Shown one piece after another: positions 26,446 to 36,011 of a stretch of 64,000 nt of DNA. The DNA is taken from positions 2,740,501 through 2,804,500 of the forward strand of contig NZ_JAPEOR010000002.1 of assembly GCF_026341125.1 (NCBI RefSeq), given 5' to 3'. The stretch comes from Streptomyces sp. NBC_01142. GTDB lineage: Bacteria > Actinomycetota > Actinomycetes > Streptomycetales > Streptomycetaceae. Under the pieces are notes generated by a model. That model ran no database searches. It worked only from the letters and a program-made list of their open reading frames with translations, and was not told the DNA's origin. How positions within the stretch are numbered: the stretch's first letter is position 1; every line of letters starts with the position of its first letter. Made by a program: the position numbers and the translations under genes.

Positions 26446-27432
26446 TCACCTTTGTCGGGGTTGGGACCTGTGAGCATTTGCGATGTCGCTGTCGCCGCGC
26501 CGTGGCGTCGTTGCCCAGGACGGGAGCCAGACCGTCTCAGGGAGCCTTGGCAGGCTTCCGAGGTGGGTGATGATTCCACGGAGTCCTGGATGCGGATTCG
26601 TTCTGGGGAGGATGAGAGAGAGTGGGTATGCGAGGGTCGGATTCACGATAGGGATGCGGCGTAGGTCGTAGTTCGTCGGCCAGATGTACCGGTCGCGTGC
26701 CCCGACGAGGGTGGCCACGTCCGCGGAATCCGCGAGGGTGTCCAGGAGCACTTCGTCTCCAAAGTGCGGGCCTGCCGCGTCGATGCGTAGGTCGAATTCG
26801 GTGACGAGCTGATCGTAGAACTCTGCCCATTCGCTTCGGGGCGTGATACCCGGCACCCATATCCGGTGCTTACGCAACTGCGGTGGCGTCAGTCTTCGCG
26901 CGGAGGCGAGCGGATGTCTCGGGCCGACGAGAAGTTCCAGCGGAGAGTCGAACGCGTGAATCATTTGCACGTCGGGCGGCAGTGTGTCCGGGGCAGTGAC
27001 GGTACGGAACGAGGCGTCGATATCGCCTGCTTCGACGGCGGCGACCGCCACGCGTGGGTCGTTGACCCGGAGGGTCACCACGTCGAGGTTGGTTTCGGGA
27101 TGCGACCGCCAATAGTCGTGCAGAACAACGGCCTGTGCGCTTCGCAGGCCGAGAACGTCGATCCGAAGGGCCCGGGAGCCCGGCCTGACCGCGGTGATGG
27201 CGCGCTCGACACCCGCGACGATGCTCCGCGCGTGGGGGAGAAGTGCCTGGCCATCGAGCGTCAGCTCAACTCCTCGGGCGGTCCGTGTGAACAGACGGAC
27301 TTCCAGCTCGCGCTCCAGGGCGGCGATCCGCTTGGAGACTGCCTGCTGCGTCACACCCAGCTCATTGGCCGCATGTTGCAACTGTCCGAGCTCGGCCGCC
27401 CGGACGAACGATCGCAATGCCTCGGTGTCCAC
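26446..27432 (-). CDS. LysR-family transcriptional regulator
   Basis: The 328-residue regulator has an N-terminal winged helix-turn-helix (FVRAAELGQLQHAANELGVT and QQAVSKRIAALERELEVRLF) and a substrate-binding domain with two lobes (ALRIDVLGLRSAQAVVLHDY; HAFDSPLELLVGPRHPLAS). The effector is unknown. Its start lies 13 bp from the next plus-strand frame, which is too close for a normal divergent promoter. The DNA upstream of its start may therefore have been replaced. Confidence 0.9.
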   Translation of the reverse strand: MDTEALRSFVRAAELGQLQHAANELGVTQQAVSKRIAALERELEVRLFTRTARGVELTLDGQALLPHARSIVAGVERAITAVRPGSRALRIDVLGLRSAQAVVLHDYWRSHPETNLDVVTLRVNDPRVAVAAVEAGDIDASFRTVTAPDTLPPDVQMIHAFDSPLELLVGPRHPLASARRLTPPQLRKHRIWVPGITPRSEWAEFYDQLVTEFDLRIDAAGPHFGDEVLLDTLADSADVATLVGARDRYIWPTNYDLRRIPIVNPTLAYPLSLILPRTNPHPGLRGIITHLGSLPRLPETVWLPSWATTPRRGDSDIANAHRSQPRQR

Positions 27433-27445
27433 CGGTTCACCTTAG

Positions 27446-28252
27446 GTGTGCACAACTGATCGTTGTGGCTCGCCGAGGATCGGTTGTCCGATCACGCTCC
27501 AGCGTGGCTGCCCTCTCGCTCCTGGAACCTGCCGGCCTTGCCGTTGCCGCGATCGTCGCGGTCAACACTCGGGCCGCGGGTCGCCTGGTTCGAACCGTGC
27601 ATCGTCTTTCAGCGCCGCCCTCGCCGGCAGCTGCCATCAGCGCGCGGCCCACGACACAGCCACTGCTTTCGCCGGGGCCTGGCAGCGGCACACAGGCGCA
27701 ACGCCGACACTCCGCGACCGCCTCCGCCTGTACCGCCTCGGCACGCTCACCCCACCGCAGCCTGTCCCAGCGGGCCGGGGTCGACTCATGGGCGGGCAAG
27801 ACCGTGAGCAACTCATGGTCTGGCTCCGCGAGTTCGCCACTGACGTCGGGGAAATCGTCTCCATAGACGCCGACACCTGGGCCGACACACGCTTCGCCGA
27901 CAAACACTTCACCTTCTGGGAGACCCCGGACGGCACTCCTGTCTCCATGGCAGGCGCGACCTCGATGGTCGGCGGCCAGATCCGGGTGGACCCCGTCTAC
28001 ACCCCGGCCCACCTACGCGGTCGCGGCTACGCGGGCGCCGTAACGGTCGAGGTGAGCCGGGCCGCGCTCGCCGCAGGTGCCACGGAGGTCGTGCTGTACG
28101 CGAACCCGGCCAACCCCACCAGCAACGCCCTCTACCAACGAATCGGTTGCCTCCCGCTCACCGACTGGGCCGTGTACGACTTCGCGGATGCCGAACCCGA
28201 AGTCAGTCAGGAACGCGACAGGCACAGCCAAGGCTGCGAGCCGCCTCGGTAG
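27446..28252 (+). CDS. GNAT acetyltransferase, N-terminally truncated or decayed
   Basis: The GNAT core is intact in the last about 160 residues: GAWQRHTGATPTLRDRLRLY, then YTPAHLRGRGYAGAVTVEVS (acetyl-CoA loop R-X-X-G-X-G/A) and LYANPANPTSNALYQRIG. The first about 80 residues of the frame are Arg/Cys-rich and look like shifted or foreign sequence. The plausible alternative start at 27788 would remove conserved residues. The gene is therefore probably damaged at its 5' end. Its substrate is unknown. Confidence 0.6.
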   Translation: MCTTDRCGSPRIGCPITLQRGCPLAPGTCRPCRCRDRRGQHSGRGSPGSNRASSFSAALAGSCHQRAAHDTATAFAGAWQRHTGATPTLRDRLRLYRLGTLTPPQPVPAGRGRLMGGQDREQLMVWLREFATDVGEIVSIDADTWADTRFADKHFTFWETPDGTPVSMAGATSMVGGQIRVDPVYTPAHLRGRGYAGAVTVEVSRAALAAGATEVVLYANPANPTSNALYQRIGCLPLTDWAVYDFADAEPEVSQERDRHSQGCEPPR

Positions 28253-28280
28253 CTCGTCCCCCACCATGCCCACAGTTGTC

Positions 28281-28336
28281 TGAGACAGGACAACGACAGG
28301 TGTCGTATGTGCAGAACACCTGTCGTGTCCCGTCTC
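28281..28336. terminator. Terminator between convergent GNAT and rox genes
   Basis: Imperfect arms TGAGACAGGACAACGACAGG(TGT) and ACACCTGTCGTGTCCCGTCTCA pair around an 11-nt loop, giving an about 22-bp stem. Confidence 0.8.
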
Positions 28337-28379
28337 ACGCGATCACAACGGCCCACCCCTTCGGGCCACTACCGCGCGC

Positions 28380-29831
<1,452 letters not shown>

Positions 29832-30630
29832 TTAACGATATTGAATTCCGGCCGGCCGCGCGCAGTCCGGCGGCGCGCAGACCGCACCTCCGCGCCGAGT
29901 GCCCGCAACCGCACCGCGAGTCCCACCGTCGGTTCGGCGTCCCCGCGCGACCCCTACGTCGACAACCACACACGCACTTCGCGAATCTGTTGTTTCCGCA
30001 GGTCCTGGCCTTGGCCGACGATTCTGCGGTACGACCCGGGTCTTGCCGCAAGCCCCCTGGTGCGCTATACGTTGAGAGTGGCAAGGAGTGGGTAGCCTCC
30101 TTGCCCTCGTCGCGGGCGACCACGGCCAGGCTTTCAGCCAGAGTGACCAAGCCCGTCGGCGGCTGGAGTGCCCCGGTAACCACGTGGTTGAGGCCGGGGA
30201 GCAGCGCTCCCGAGGATCTGCTCGAACACGAGCGAACCGCCATGCGCATCGAAGCAGCGGCAGAATCATCCCAGCGCGGCCGACCGGTCGGCGCTGATCC
30301 GAGCAGCCACTGAGAAGTCCGCCCCGCAGTCCGGGCAGGTCGCATCGCCGAAGGCGTAGGTCGACACGTTGGCGACCTCTTGTCGGCCGTCGACGAGCGC
30401 CACGTCGTGGAGACGTCGAACGATGCCGGTCAGGCCGGAGGGGCCGGCGGGGCCGGCGGGTGTGGGTCGAGCTCAGCGGGTCGAGCTCAGCAACCTGGTG
30501 AACTCCCTCGCCACCCGCAGTAGCCACCTTTTTGTGGGTACTTGGCGGCGGTCAGCGACGGACCGATCCTGGTGAAGGCCGGTCGGACGGCCACCGGATC
30601 GGGGTGAGACATGGGTGGCTGTGCGATGCG
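29832..30630. other. Intergenic region upstream of rox, with relic-like sequence
   Basis: About 800 bp hold no intact gene. The only clear element is the rifamycin-associated element. Minus-strand pieces such as DGRQEVANVSTYAFGDATCP (followed by DCGADFSVAARISADR, with a C-X-X-C pair) and ALLPGLNHVVTGALQPPTGL look protein-like but lie in different frames and contain stops. I read them as gene debris. Confidence 0.5.
30038..30056 (-). promoter_or_regulatory. Rifamycin-associated element (RAE) upstream of rox
   Basis: The minus strand reads GGGGCTTGCGGCAAGACCC, matching the inverted repeat GGGGCTTGCGGCAAGGCCC described upstream of rox, rph, arr and helR genes at all but one base. RAEs mediate rifamycin-inducible expression. 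It lies 207 bp upstream of rox and no other candidate gene on the minus strand intervenes. Confidence 0.88.
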
Positions 30631-30987
30631 TCAGGAGGCTGACTGGGCGTCGGTGAGCTTCTCCAGGCGGCGGTGGCCCCAGTCGGAGAGGGGAGCCAAG
30701 GCCTCGGAGAGTTCTCGACCGAACTCGGTCAAGGAGTACATGGTCTTCAGCGGAAGCACGTCGTGCACCTCCCGGTGCACCAATCCGTCGGTCTCCATCT
30801 CGCGGAGCGCCTGAGTCAGCACCTTCTCGCTGAGGCCCGGCAGCCGCCGACGCAGCTCGCCCGGGCGGTGCGGACCGGATTCCAGCAGCCAGAGCAGAAT
30901 CGTCTTCCACTTTCCGTCGATCACAGCGATCGCGGCGGTTACCCCACAGACATTCGGGTCCTGGGCACGACTGCGTGTCACATCCAC
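30631..30987 (-). CDS. HxlR-family transcriptional regulator
   Basis: The 118-residue winged-helix protein contains the HxlR pattern: VCGVTAAIAVIDGKWKTILL, then LESGPHRPGELRRRLPGLSE, KVLTQALREMETDGLVHREV, and YSLTEFGRELSEAL. An N-terminal Cys (VCGV) is conserved in redox-sensing members such as QorR/HypR. It is divergent from an imine-reductase-like gene by 42 bp, and the two start sites share a promoter region, so it likely controls that gene. Confidence 0.9.
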   Translation of the reverse strand: MDVTRSRAQDPNVCGVTAAIAVIDGKWKTILLWLLESGPHRPGELRRRLPGLSEKVLTQALREMETDGLVHREVHDVLPLKTMYSLTEFGRELSEALAPLSDWGHRRLEKLTDAQSAS

Positions 30988-31029
30988 CCCATTCCTTGCA
31001 TGTTGCCGATATTTCTTTGGAGTTGAGCC

Positions 31030-31917
31030 ATGTCCTTACACGCCGAACAGTCTGCCGTCACCGTCCTCGGTTTGGGCCCGATGGGCCGATCCCTGGCGGG
31101 CGCGTTCCTGGATGCCGGCCTGCGAACCACGGTCTGGAACCGGACGCCCGACCGGGACCGGGAGCTGGTCGAGCGGGGCGCGGTCAGCGTCCAGTCGGCC
31201 GAGGAAGCGGTTGCCGCAAGCAGGCTGACCGTGGTCTGCGTGCTGAACTACGACGCGGTGGATGGCATTCTGCGGCGCGATGCGGTCACCGACGCGCTCA
31301 AGGGGCGCACGGTGGTCAACCTGACCGCAGACACGCCGGACCGAGCCCGGGATACCGCAGCGTGGGCGGCTGAGCACGGCGTTCGCTACCTGGACGGTGC
31401 GATCATGACGCCGATCACGACCATCGGCACTCCGGCCGCAGTGTTTATCCACAGCGGCCCGGAAGGTCTCTACCACGAGCACCAGCCCGTCCTGGCGGCG
31501 CTGGGAGGCACCCACACCCACCTCGGCGAGGAGATCGGCCGGGCGGCGGCATACGACATCGCGCTGCTCGACATCTTCTGGACCGCCATGACGGGCTATG
31601 CCCACGCGTTGGCGGTGGCGCGAGCGGAAGGGGTCACCGCGCGACAGCTGACACCGTTCGCCAAGGGTATCGGCGCCATACTCCCGCCGATCTTCGAAGG
31701 GCTCGCGGAGGAAGTGGACAACGGAACGTTCTCCGGCGAGGGCAACCCTCTCACCTCAGCGGCGTCGTCCATGGCCCATATCGTCCACACCGCCGAGGCC
31801 CACGGCATCGACGCGGGCGTGATGCGCGCGGCGGAAGGTCTGGCCCGCCGAGCCATCGGACAGGGCCACGGCGCTGACGGGTTCATCCGGATCACCGAGC
31901 TGCTGGGTCGTCGCTGA
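31030..31917 (+). CDS. NAD(P)-binding oxidoreductase, imine reductase/6-PGDH-like
   Basis: The 295-residue protein starts with a Rossmann fold (GLGPMG at 14-19, VWNRTPDRDR favouring NADPH). A helical C-terminal domain follows, typical of beta-hydroxyacid dehydrogenases and imine reductases. The usual catalytic Lys of 3-hydroxyisobutyrate dehydrogenase is absent. An Asp at residue 181 within the ALLDIFW helix matches the position used by Asp-type imine reductases. Its control by the divergent HxlR gene suggests a small toxic carbonyl or imine as inducer. Substrate is unproven. Confidence 0.8.
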   Translation: MSLHAEQSAVTVLGLGPMGRSLAGAFLDAGLRTTVWNRTPDRDRELVERGAVSVQSAEEAVAASRLTVVCVLNYDAVDGILRRDAVTDALKGRTVVNLTADTPDRARDTAAWAAEHGVRYLDGAIMTPITTIGTPAAVFIHSGPEGLYHEHQPVLAALGGTHTHLGEEIGRAAAYDIALLDIFWTAMTGYAHALAVARAEGVTARQLTPFAKGIGAILPPIFEGLAEEVDNGTFSGEGNPLTSAASSMAHIVHTAEAHGIDAGVMRAAEGLARRAIGQGHGADGFIRITELLGRR

Positions 31918-31939
31918 GGAAAACCCCGCGGGTCTACTC

Positions 31940-31982
31940 GGATTGACTGAGACAGCCGAGCAGCCGCTGTCTCAGTCGATCC
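31940..31982. terminator. Bidirectional terminator between imine-reductase-like and SDR genes
   Basis: GGATTGACTGAGACAGC and GCTGTCTCAGTCGATCC form a 17-bp stem with one mismatch and a 9-nt loop. Confidence 0.85.
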
Positions 31983-32018
31983 GAACACCACAGGTCACAG
32001 CATCACGCTGGTTCACCT

Positions 32019-32993
32019 TCACTGAGACGGGTCAGTTGCCGCGAACGCGTCGACACCTGTGAGCTCGGCCGAGAGCTGCCACAGCCGCGCCGCCTGCCCG
32101 GGGTCCGTCGCGTAGGCGCGTACGCCCCCGGAGAGCTCACCCTCGCCCGCGGGCTCCGCGATGTCGCAGTCCTCGCAGTAGACGCCGCCCATGCCCGCCA
32201 GCTGCGGGGACGTCGCCGCCCACACCTGCGTCGCCGCTCCCTGGCCCGGGGTCTTGAACCCGGCGTTCGTCGGGTTGCCGTCCTCGTCGATCCAGCCGGC
32301 GGCGAGCATCTCCTCCCTGGGGACGTGGCGCGCCAGCCGGGTGGCAATGGCGCCGGGGTGCACCGAGAACGCTCGCACACCGGCGTCCCGGCCGAGCGCG
32401 TCGAGCTGTACGGCGAACAGTGCGTTGGCGGTCTTCGCCTGCCCGTATGCCTGCCATTTGTCGTAGCCGTGCTCGAACTGCACGTCGTCCCAGTGGATGC
32501 CCGAGAACTGGTGGCCGCTGGAGGACACCGTGACGACGCGCGCCCCGTCCCGCGCGATCGCCGGCCAGAGCCGGTTGACGAGCGCGTAGTGGCCGAGGTG
32601 GTTGGTCGCGAACTGCGCCTCCCAGCCCGGTCCGACTCGTGTCTCCGGCGAGGCCATGATCCCGGCGTTGTTGATCAGCAAGTCGATGCTGCGGCCGGAG
32701 GCGATGAAGCGTTCGGCGAAACCGCGGACACTTTCGAGGTCGGAGAGATCCAGTTCGTCGACCTCCACGCTGTCGATGCCGGCGACCGCCTCCTGGGCGG
32801 CCGCGCGGCGACGGGCGGGCACCACGACATGGGCGCCGGCGCCGGCGAGCGCTCGCGTCGTCTCCAGTCCGATGCCCGAGTAGCCGCCGGTGACGATCGC
32901 GAGCTTTCCGGTGAGGTCGATCCCGCGCAGGACCTCCTCCGTGGTGCTCCGGGCTCCGAAGCCTGACCCGATCATGCGCTGAGGAGTTGCCAT
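32019..32993 (-). CDS. Short-chain dehydrogenase/reductase
   Basis: The 324-residue protein has the SDR cofactor motif TGGYSGIG with Arg-rich VPARRR (NADPH preference), NNAGIM, and the catalytic tetrad: Ser in VSSSGHQ and YGQAK (Tyr-X-X-X-Lys). Family members of this length resemble retinol dehydrogenase/oxidoreductase-type SDRs. Substrate is unknown. It is convergent with the imine-reductase-like gene and lies 62 bp after the HelD gene on the same strand. Confidence 0.88.
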   Translation of the reverse strand: MATPQRMIGSGFGARSTTEEVLRGIDLTGKLAIVTGGYSGIGLETTRALAGAGAHVVVPARRRAAAQEAVAGIDSVEVDELDLSDLESVRGFAERFIASGRSIDLLINNAGIMASPETRVGPGWEAQFATNHLGHYALVNRLWPAIARDGARVVTVSSSGHQFSGIHWDDVQFEHGYDKWQAYGQAKTANALFAVQLDALGRDAGVRAFSVHPGAIATRLARHVPREEMLAAGWIDEDGNPTNAGFKTPGQGAATQVWAATSPQLAGMGGVYCEDCDIAEPAGEGELSGGVRAYATDPGQAARLWQLSAELTGVDAFAATDPSQ

Positions 32994-33055
32994 GCTTCCA
33001 CGCTACGAGTCGGAACGCGCTCGGCATCGAACACGTGGCCAAGCCCTCGCCGGGT

Positions 33056-35188
33056 TCACTCCGGCGAGCCGAGCTCCGGTGGCAGCGGGCGGCTGTGCAG
33101 TACGTCCAGCCGGGAGACCGCGCGGGTGAGGACGACGTACAGCCGGTGCAGTCCGCGCGCCTCCGCCCCGGCGATCGCCGCCGGTTCGGCGACGACGACA
33201 TGGTCGTACTCCAGGCCCTTGGCGATGCTCGCCGGCAGGACCGTGACCCGCGCCTCGGCCGTGAGGTCGTCCGCCGTGGCGGTTGCGATGCCCGCCGCGG
33301 CGAGAGCCGCGCGGAGCCGGGCCGTGTCCGGCTCGTCCGCGATCACTCCGATCGAGCCCTCGTGGGTCAGCGCCGCCCGTACCGCGCCGACCGTCGCCGC
33401 GGCGAGATCGCCGACCTCACGAACCGTCAGCTCACCGTCCCTGCGCAGTGACCGGGCGGGCGGTACGTCGACGTCCAGCGCGGCGACCAGCCGGTTGGCG
33501 AGGGCGACGATCGCGGCCGGGACACGGAACCCGGCGGTCAGCGGGACCACGGCGGCCTGCTCCTTGCCGAGGTGGGCCAGTTGCTCGGGCCAGTTGCGGG
33601 CGGCCCACGGCGTCGTGCCCTGGGCGAGGTCGCCGAGCACCGTCAGCGAGCCGAAGCCGGCCCGGCGGGCGATCGCGCGGCACTGCATCGGGGAGAGGTC
33701 CTGCGCCTCGTCGACGACGATATGGCCGTAGCCGTCGGGGCGTTCGATCAGGCCCGCGAGCTCGTCGAGGAGGACGAGATCGGCCGCCGACCACCCCGCG
33801 GACCTGTACGACCGCGGGGGCCTCGTCCAGCGGATCGCCTCCTGCTCCGCCGGCGCGAGGAGGGGGTCGGCGGGGTCGGTGAGCAGCGCGGCGAGCACCT
33901 CCTCCGGCTGCGTCCTGGGCCAGACGGTGTCGACGAAGGCGGAGACCGCGCGGGCCCGGCCGGCCTTCTGCACCCAGGAGTTGCTCACCGGACCGGCCCG
34001 CCGTTCCGCCTGGAGCTGGAGGGCGCGCACGGCACGCGTGCGGACGCGTTCACGGCCGACGGCGTACGGCGGCGCCTCGGCGCGCACTTCGGCGACGATC
34101 CGCTCGAGCTCGTCGAGCGGGATGCGCCAGCGGTACGACCCGTCGGGGACGACGACCGGTTCGGCGGGCGGCGACACCCTGGCGTACAGCGCGCGGTGCA
34201 GAACGGCTGCCATACGGGCGTCGTGCTTGACGGCCGCGGCCTCCTCGCTGTCCCGCGTACGCACCGGATGGCGTGCGATCTCGTCGTCGACCGTCGACTG
34301 CCTGATGTCGATCTCACCGAGGGAGGGCAGCACCGCGGAGATGTACGAGAGGAAGGTGCGGTTGGGGCCGAGGATCAGCAGTCCGCGGCGCTGGATGCGC
34401 TGGGGGTAGGTGTAGAGGAGGTACGCGGCGCGGTGCAGACCGACGGCGGTCTTCCCCGTACCGGGGGCGCCCTGGACACAGACGGATTCGGCGAGTGGAG
34501 ACCGTACGAGGTCGTCCTGCTCGGGCTGGATGGTGGCGGCGATGTCGCGCATGGGGCCGACGCGGGGCCGCTCGATCTCGCCGGCCAGGATCCGGCTCCC
34601 GGTCGGCGCCGGGGCCGAGACGAACGCCGACGCCGGGTCGGATGCCGGGTCCGACGCCGATACGGACACCGGGTCCGACGCCGACGTCGGCTGCGGGTTG
34701 GGCTCACCGGCGGCCAGGTGCTCGTCCTCGAGGCTGGTCAGGTCGCCGGAGTCGCCCTTGCTCCAGGGCGCCCAGCCGAAGCGGCGGCGTACGGCCACGC
34801 CCTGCGGGTCGCGGGCGCTCGCCCGGTAGAAGGCGCGCGAGACGGGGGCGCGCCAGTCGACGACGAGGGGCGGGGCTGTGCCGTGTCGGGACTGTTCGGT
34901 GATGCGGCGCCGGCCGATGTGGTAGCTCTGCCCGGCGTGGTCGCGGGCGCTCGCGTCACGTCCGAAGTCGAGGCGGCCGAAGAAGAGGGGGCTGTCGGGC
35001 AGCTCGCGCAGTTCCTTGGCGTAGCTGCGCAGGTAGTGGCCGAGGGCTTCGGCGTCGGCGCCGGATGCGGAGACGTCCGCGCCGGTGACGACGTGATGGG
35101 CCGCGCCGTCGACCATGCCGGTCATCGCGGTGCGGCAGGCGTCGTGGTAGTCGCGTTCCTCGCTGAGTGCGTGCTCGAGTGACGTCAT
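33056..35188 (-). CDS. HelD/HelR-family RNA polymerase-associated ATPase
   Basis: The 710-residue UvrD/Rep-like superfamily 1 ATPase begins with an N-terminal helical arm (SEERDYHDACRTAMTGMV), Walker A VQGAPGTGKTAVGLHR and Walker B VVDEAQDLSPMQ. HelD proteins insert an arm into RNA polymerase and recycle stalled enzyme; HelR members rescue rifamycin-bound polymerase. A SDPVSVSASDPASDP low-complexity linker sits before the ATPase domain. The gene is preceded by TetR and an operator-like dyad. No RAE lies upstream, so it may be HelD rather than the rifamycin-induced HelR. Confidence 0.85.
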   Translation of the reverse strand: MTSLEHALSEERDYHDACRTAMTGMVDGAAHHVVTGADVSASGADAEALGHYLRSYAKELRELPDSPLFFGRLDFGRDASARDHAGQSYHIGRRRITEQSRHGTAPPLVVDWRAPVSRAFYRASARDPQGVAVRRRFGWAPWSKGDSGDLTSLEDEHLAAGEPNPQPTSASDPVSVSASDPASDPASAFVSAPAPTGSRILAGEIERPRVGPMRDIAATIQPEQDDLVRSPLAESVCVQGAPGTGKTAVGLHRAAYLLYTYPQRIQRRGLLILGPNRTFLSYISAVLPSLGEIDIRQSTVDDEIARHPVRTRDSEEAAAVKHDARMAAVLHRALYARVSPPAEPVVVPDGSYRWRIPLDELERIVAEVRAEAPPYAVGRERVRTRAVRALQLQAERRAGPVSNSWVQKAGRARAVSAFVDTVWPRTQPEEVLAALLTDPADPLLAPAEQEAIRWTRPPRSYRSAGWSAADLVLLDELAGLIERPDGYGHIVVDEAQDLSPMQCRAIARRAGFGSLTVLGDLAQGTTPWAARNWPEQLAHLGKEQAAVVPLTAGFRVPAAIVALANRLVAALDVDVPPARSLRRDGELTVREVGDLAAATVGAVRAALTHEGSIGVIADEPDTARLRAALAAAGIATATADDLTAEARVTVLPASIAKGLEYDHVVVAEPAAIAGAEARGLHRLYVVLTRAVSRLDVLHSRPLPPELGSPE

Positions 35189-35203
35189 TCCATCGAGAAT
35201 AAC

Positions 35204-35216
35204 GTAACCGAGTTAC
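35204..35216. promoter_or_regulatory. Operator-like dyad GTAAC-CGA-GTTAC upstream of the HelD gene
   Basis: A perfect 5-bp-arm dyad sits in a small AT-rich island, with the CTCGGTTA motif repeated on the minus strand. It lies 16 bp upstream of the HelD start and downstream of the TetR stop, as expected if the TetR protein represses the HelD gene. Confidence 0.65.
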
Positions 35217-35231
35217 ATTTTTAACCGAGAC

Positions 35232-35852
35232 TCATTCGAGGCCGCCGCGGAGCTGCGCGAAGGCGAGATCGGCGGCGGTGACGGCATCCTGGTGGACGTC
35301 GTCGGCGCTCTCGCCCGCCGCGATCCGCCGCCAGTTCTCCTCGGCGAGGATGCGCTGCGCGGCGACGATCTGGCCGGCGGCGAGGCGCGCCCCGAGGCCA
35401 TCGGGCCGCGCCTCGGCCAGCGATTGCGCGAGCGCCTCCTCCGACCTGCCCTGGTAGGCGTACAGCCGCGCCACCAGGCTCGGCGTCCCGTACAGCAGCC
35501 GGTGGTAGGCGAGTACGGCCGCGTGGTCATTGAGCCCGGTCACCGGGTCGCGCCGCTCCAGACCGTCGAGAAAGTGCCGGTGCAGGGCATCCAGCGGGGA
35601 CACCCCGGCCGGCCGGGCCGCCACCACGCGGGCCGCCTCGTCCTCATGGTCGGCGAACCGGTGCAGGGCCAGATCCTCCTTGGCCGGGAAGTACCGGAAG
35701 AGGGTCGGCTTGGACACGTCCGCGGCGGCCGCGACCTCGGCGACCGAGACCCGGTCGAAGCCCTTCTCGAGGAAGAGCGCGATGGCGGCGTCGGAGATCG
35801 CCCGGTACGTCAGCAGCTTCTTGCGCTCCCGCAGACCCATGCTCGTGCTCAT
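35232..35852 (-). CDS. TetR-family transcriptional regulator
   Basis: The 206-residue regulator has an N-terminal helix-turn-helix (AISDAAIALFLEKGFDRVSV, ADVSKPTLFRYFPAKEDLAL) and an all-helical ligand domain. The gene precedes the HelD gene on the same strand with 43 bp between, containing the GTAAC dyad, so HelD and perhaps itself are likely targets. I start at MSTSMGLRERKK; the Met four codons later is also possible. Upstream is a tandem-repeat region and the SoxR-type promoter facing the other way. Confidence 0.9.
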   Translation of the reverse strand: MSTSMGLRERKKLLTYRAISDAAIALFLEKGFDRVSVAEVAAAADVSKPTLFRYFPAKEDLALHRFADHEDEAARVVAARPAGVSPLDALHRHFLDGLERRDPVTGLNDHAAVLAYHRLLYGTPSLVARLYAYQGRSEEALAQSLAEARPDGLGARLAAGQIVAAQRILAEENWRRIAAGESADDVHQDAVTAADLAFAQLRGGLE

Positions 35853-35866
35853 GCCCCGAGCGTACG

Positions 35867-35920
35867 CATCGGAGCGACGGCAGGAGCAACGGCATCGGAG
35901 CGACGGCATCGGAGCGGTGG
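35867..35920. repeat. Degenerate 14-15 bp repeat (GCATCGGAGCGACG)
   Basis: Three copies of GCATCGGAGCG with an intervening GCAGGAGCAACG unit lie in the divergent TetR-oxidoreductase intergenic region. They start near 35867, 35892 and 35906. Confidence 0.65.
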
Positions 35921-35924
35921 CCGC

Positions 35925-35955
35925 TTGACCTCAACCGGACTTCAGGTTCCAGACT
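35925..35955 (+). promoter_or_regulatory. SoxR-type (MerR-family) promoter of the quinone oxidoreductase gene
   Basis: The -35 TTGACC and -10 CAGACT are separated by 19 bp, the overlong spacer typical of MerR-family activated promoters. It encloses the dyad ACCTCAACCGGACTTCAGGT (35928-35947), close to the SoxR box CCTCAAG-N4-CTTGAGG. The gene that follows is a quinone oxidoreductase, a known type of Streptomyces SoxR target. Confidence 0.75.
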
Positions 35956-36011
35956 CGTACCACGGGCGCCGGAGAGGCCGGGAACGCCCGGACAGATGGG
36001 GTGTGGACGGC

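Noticed and set aside
29832..30527. Minus-strand 231-residue frame upstream of rox, possible transposase
   Set aside because: Arg/Ser-rich translation without a DDE or integrase motif; best read as decayed sequence around the RAE.
33572..35182. Long plus-strand frame over the HelD gene
   Set aside because: Gly/Arg-rich shadow of the HelD coding strand.
35292..36011. N-terminal extension of the quinone oxidoreductase
   Set aside because: It is antisense to the TetR gene and runs through the SoxR-type promoter; the family N-terminus is at 36012.
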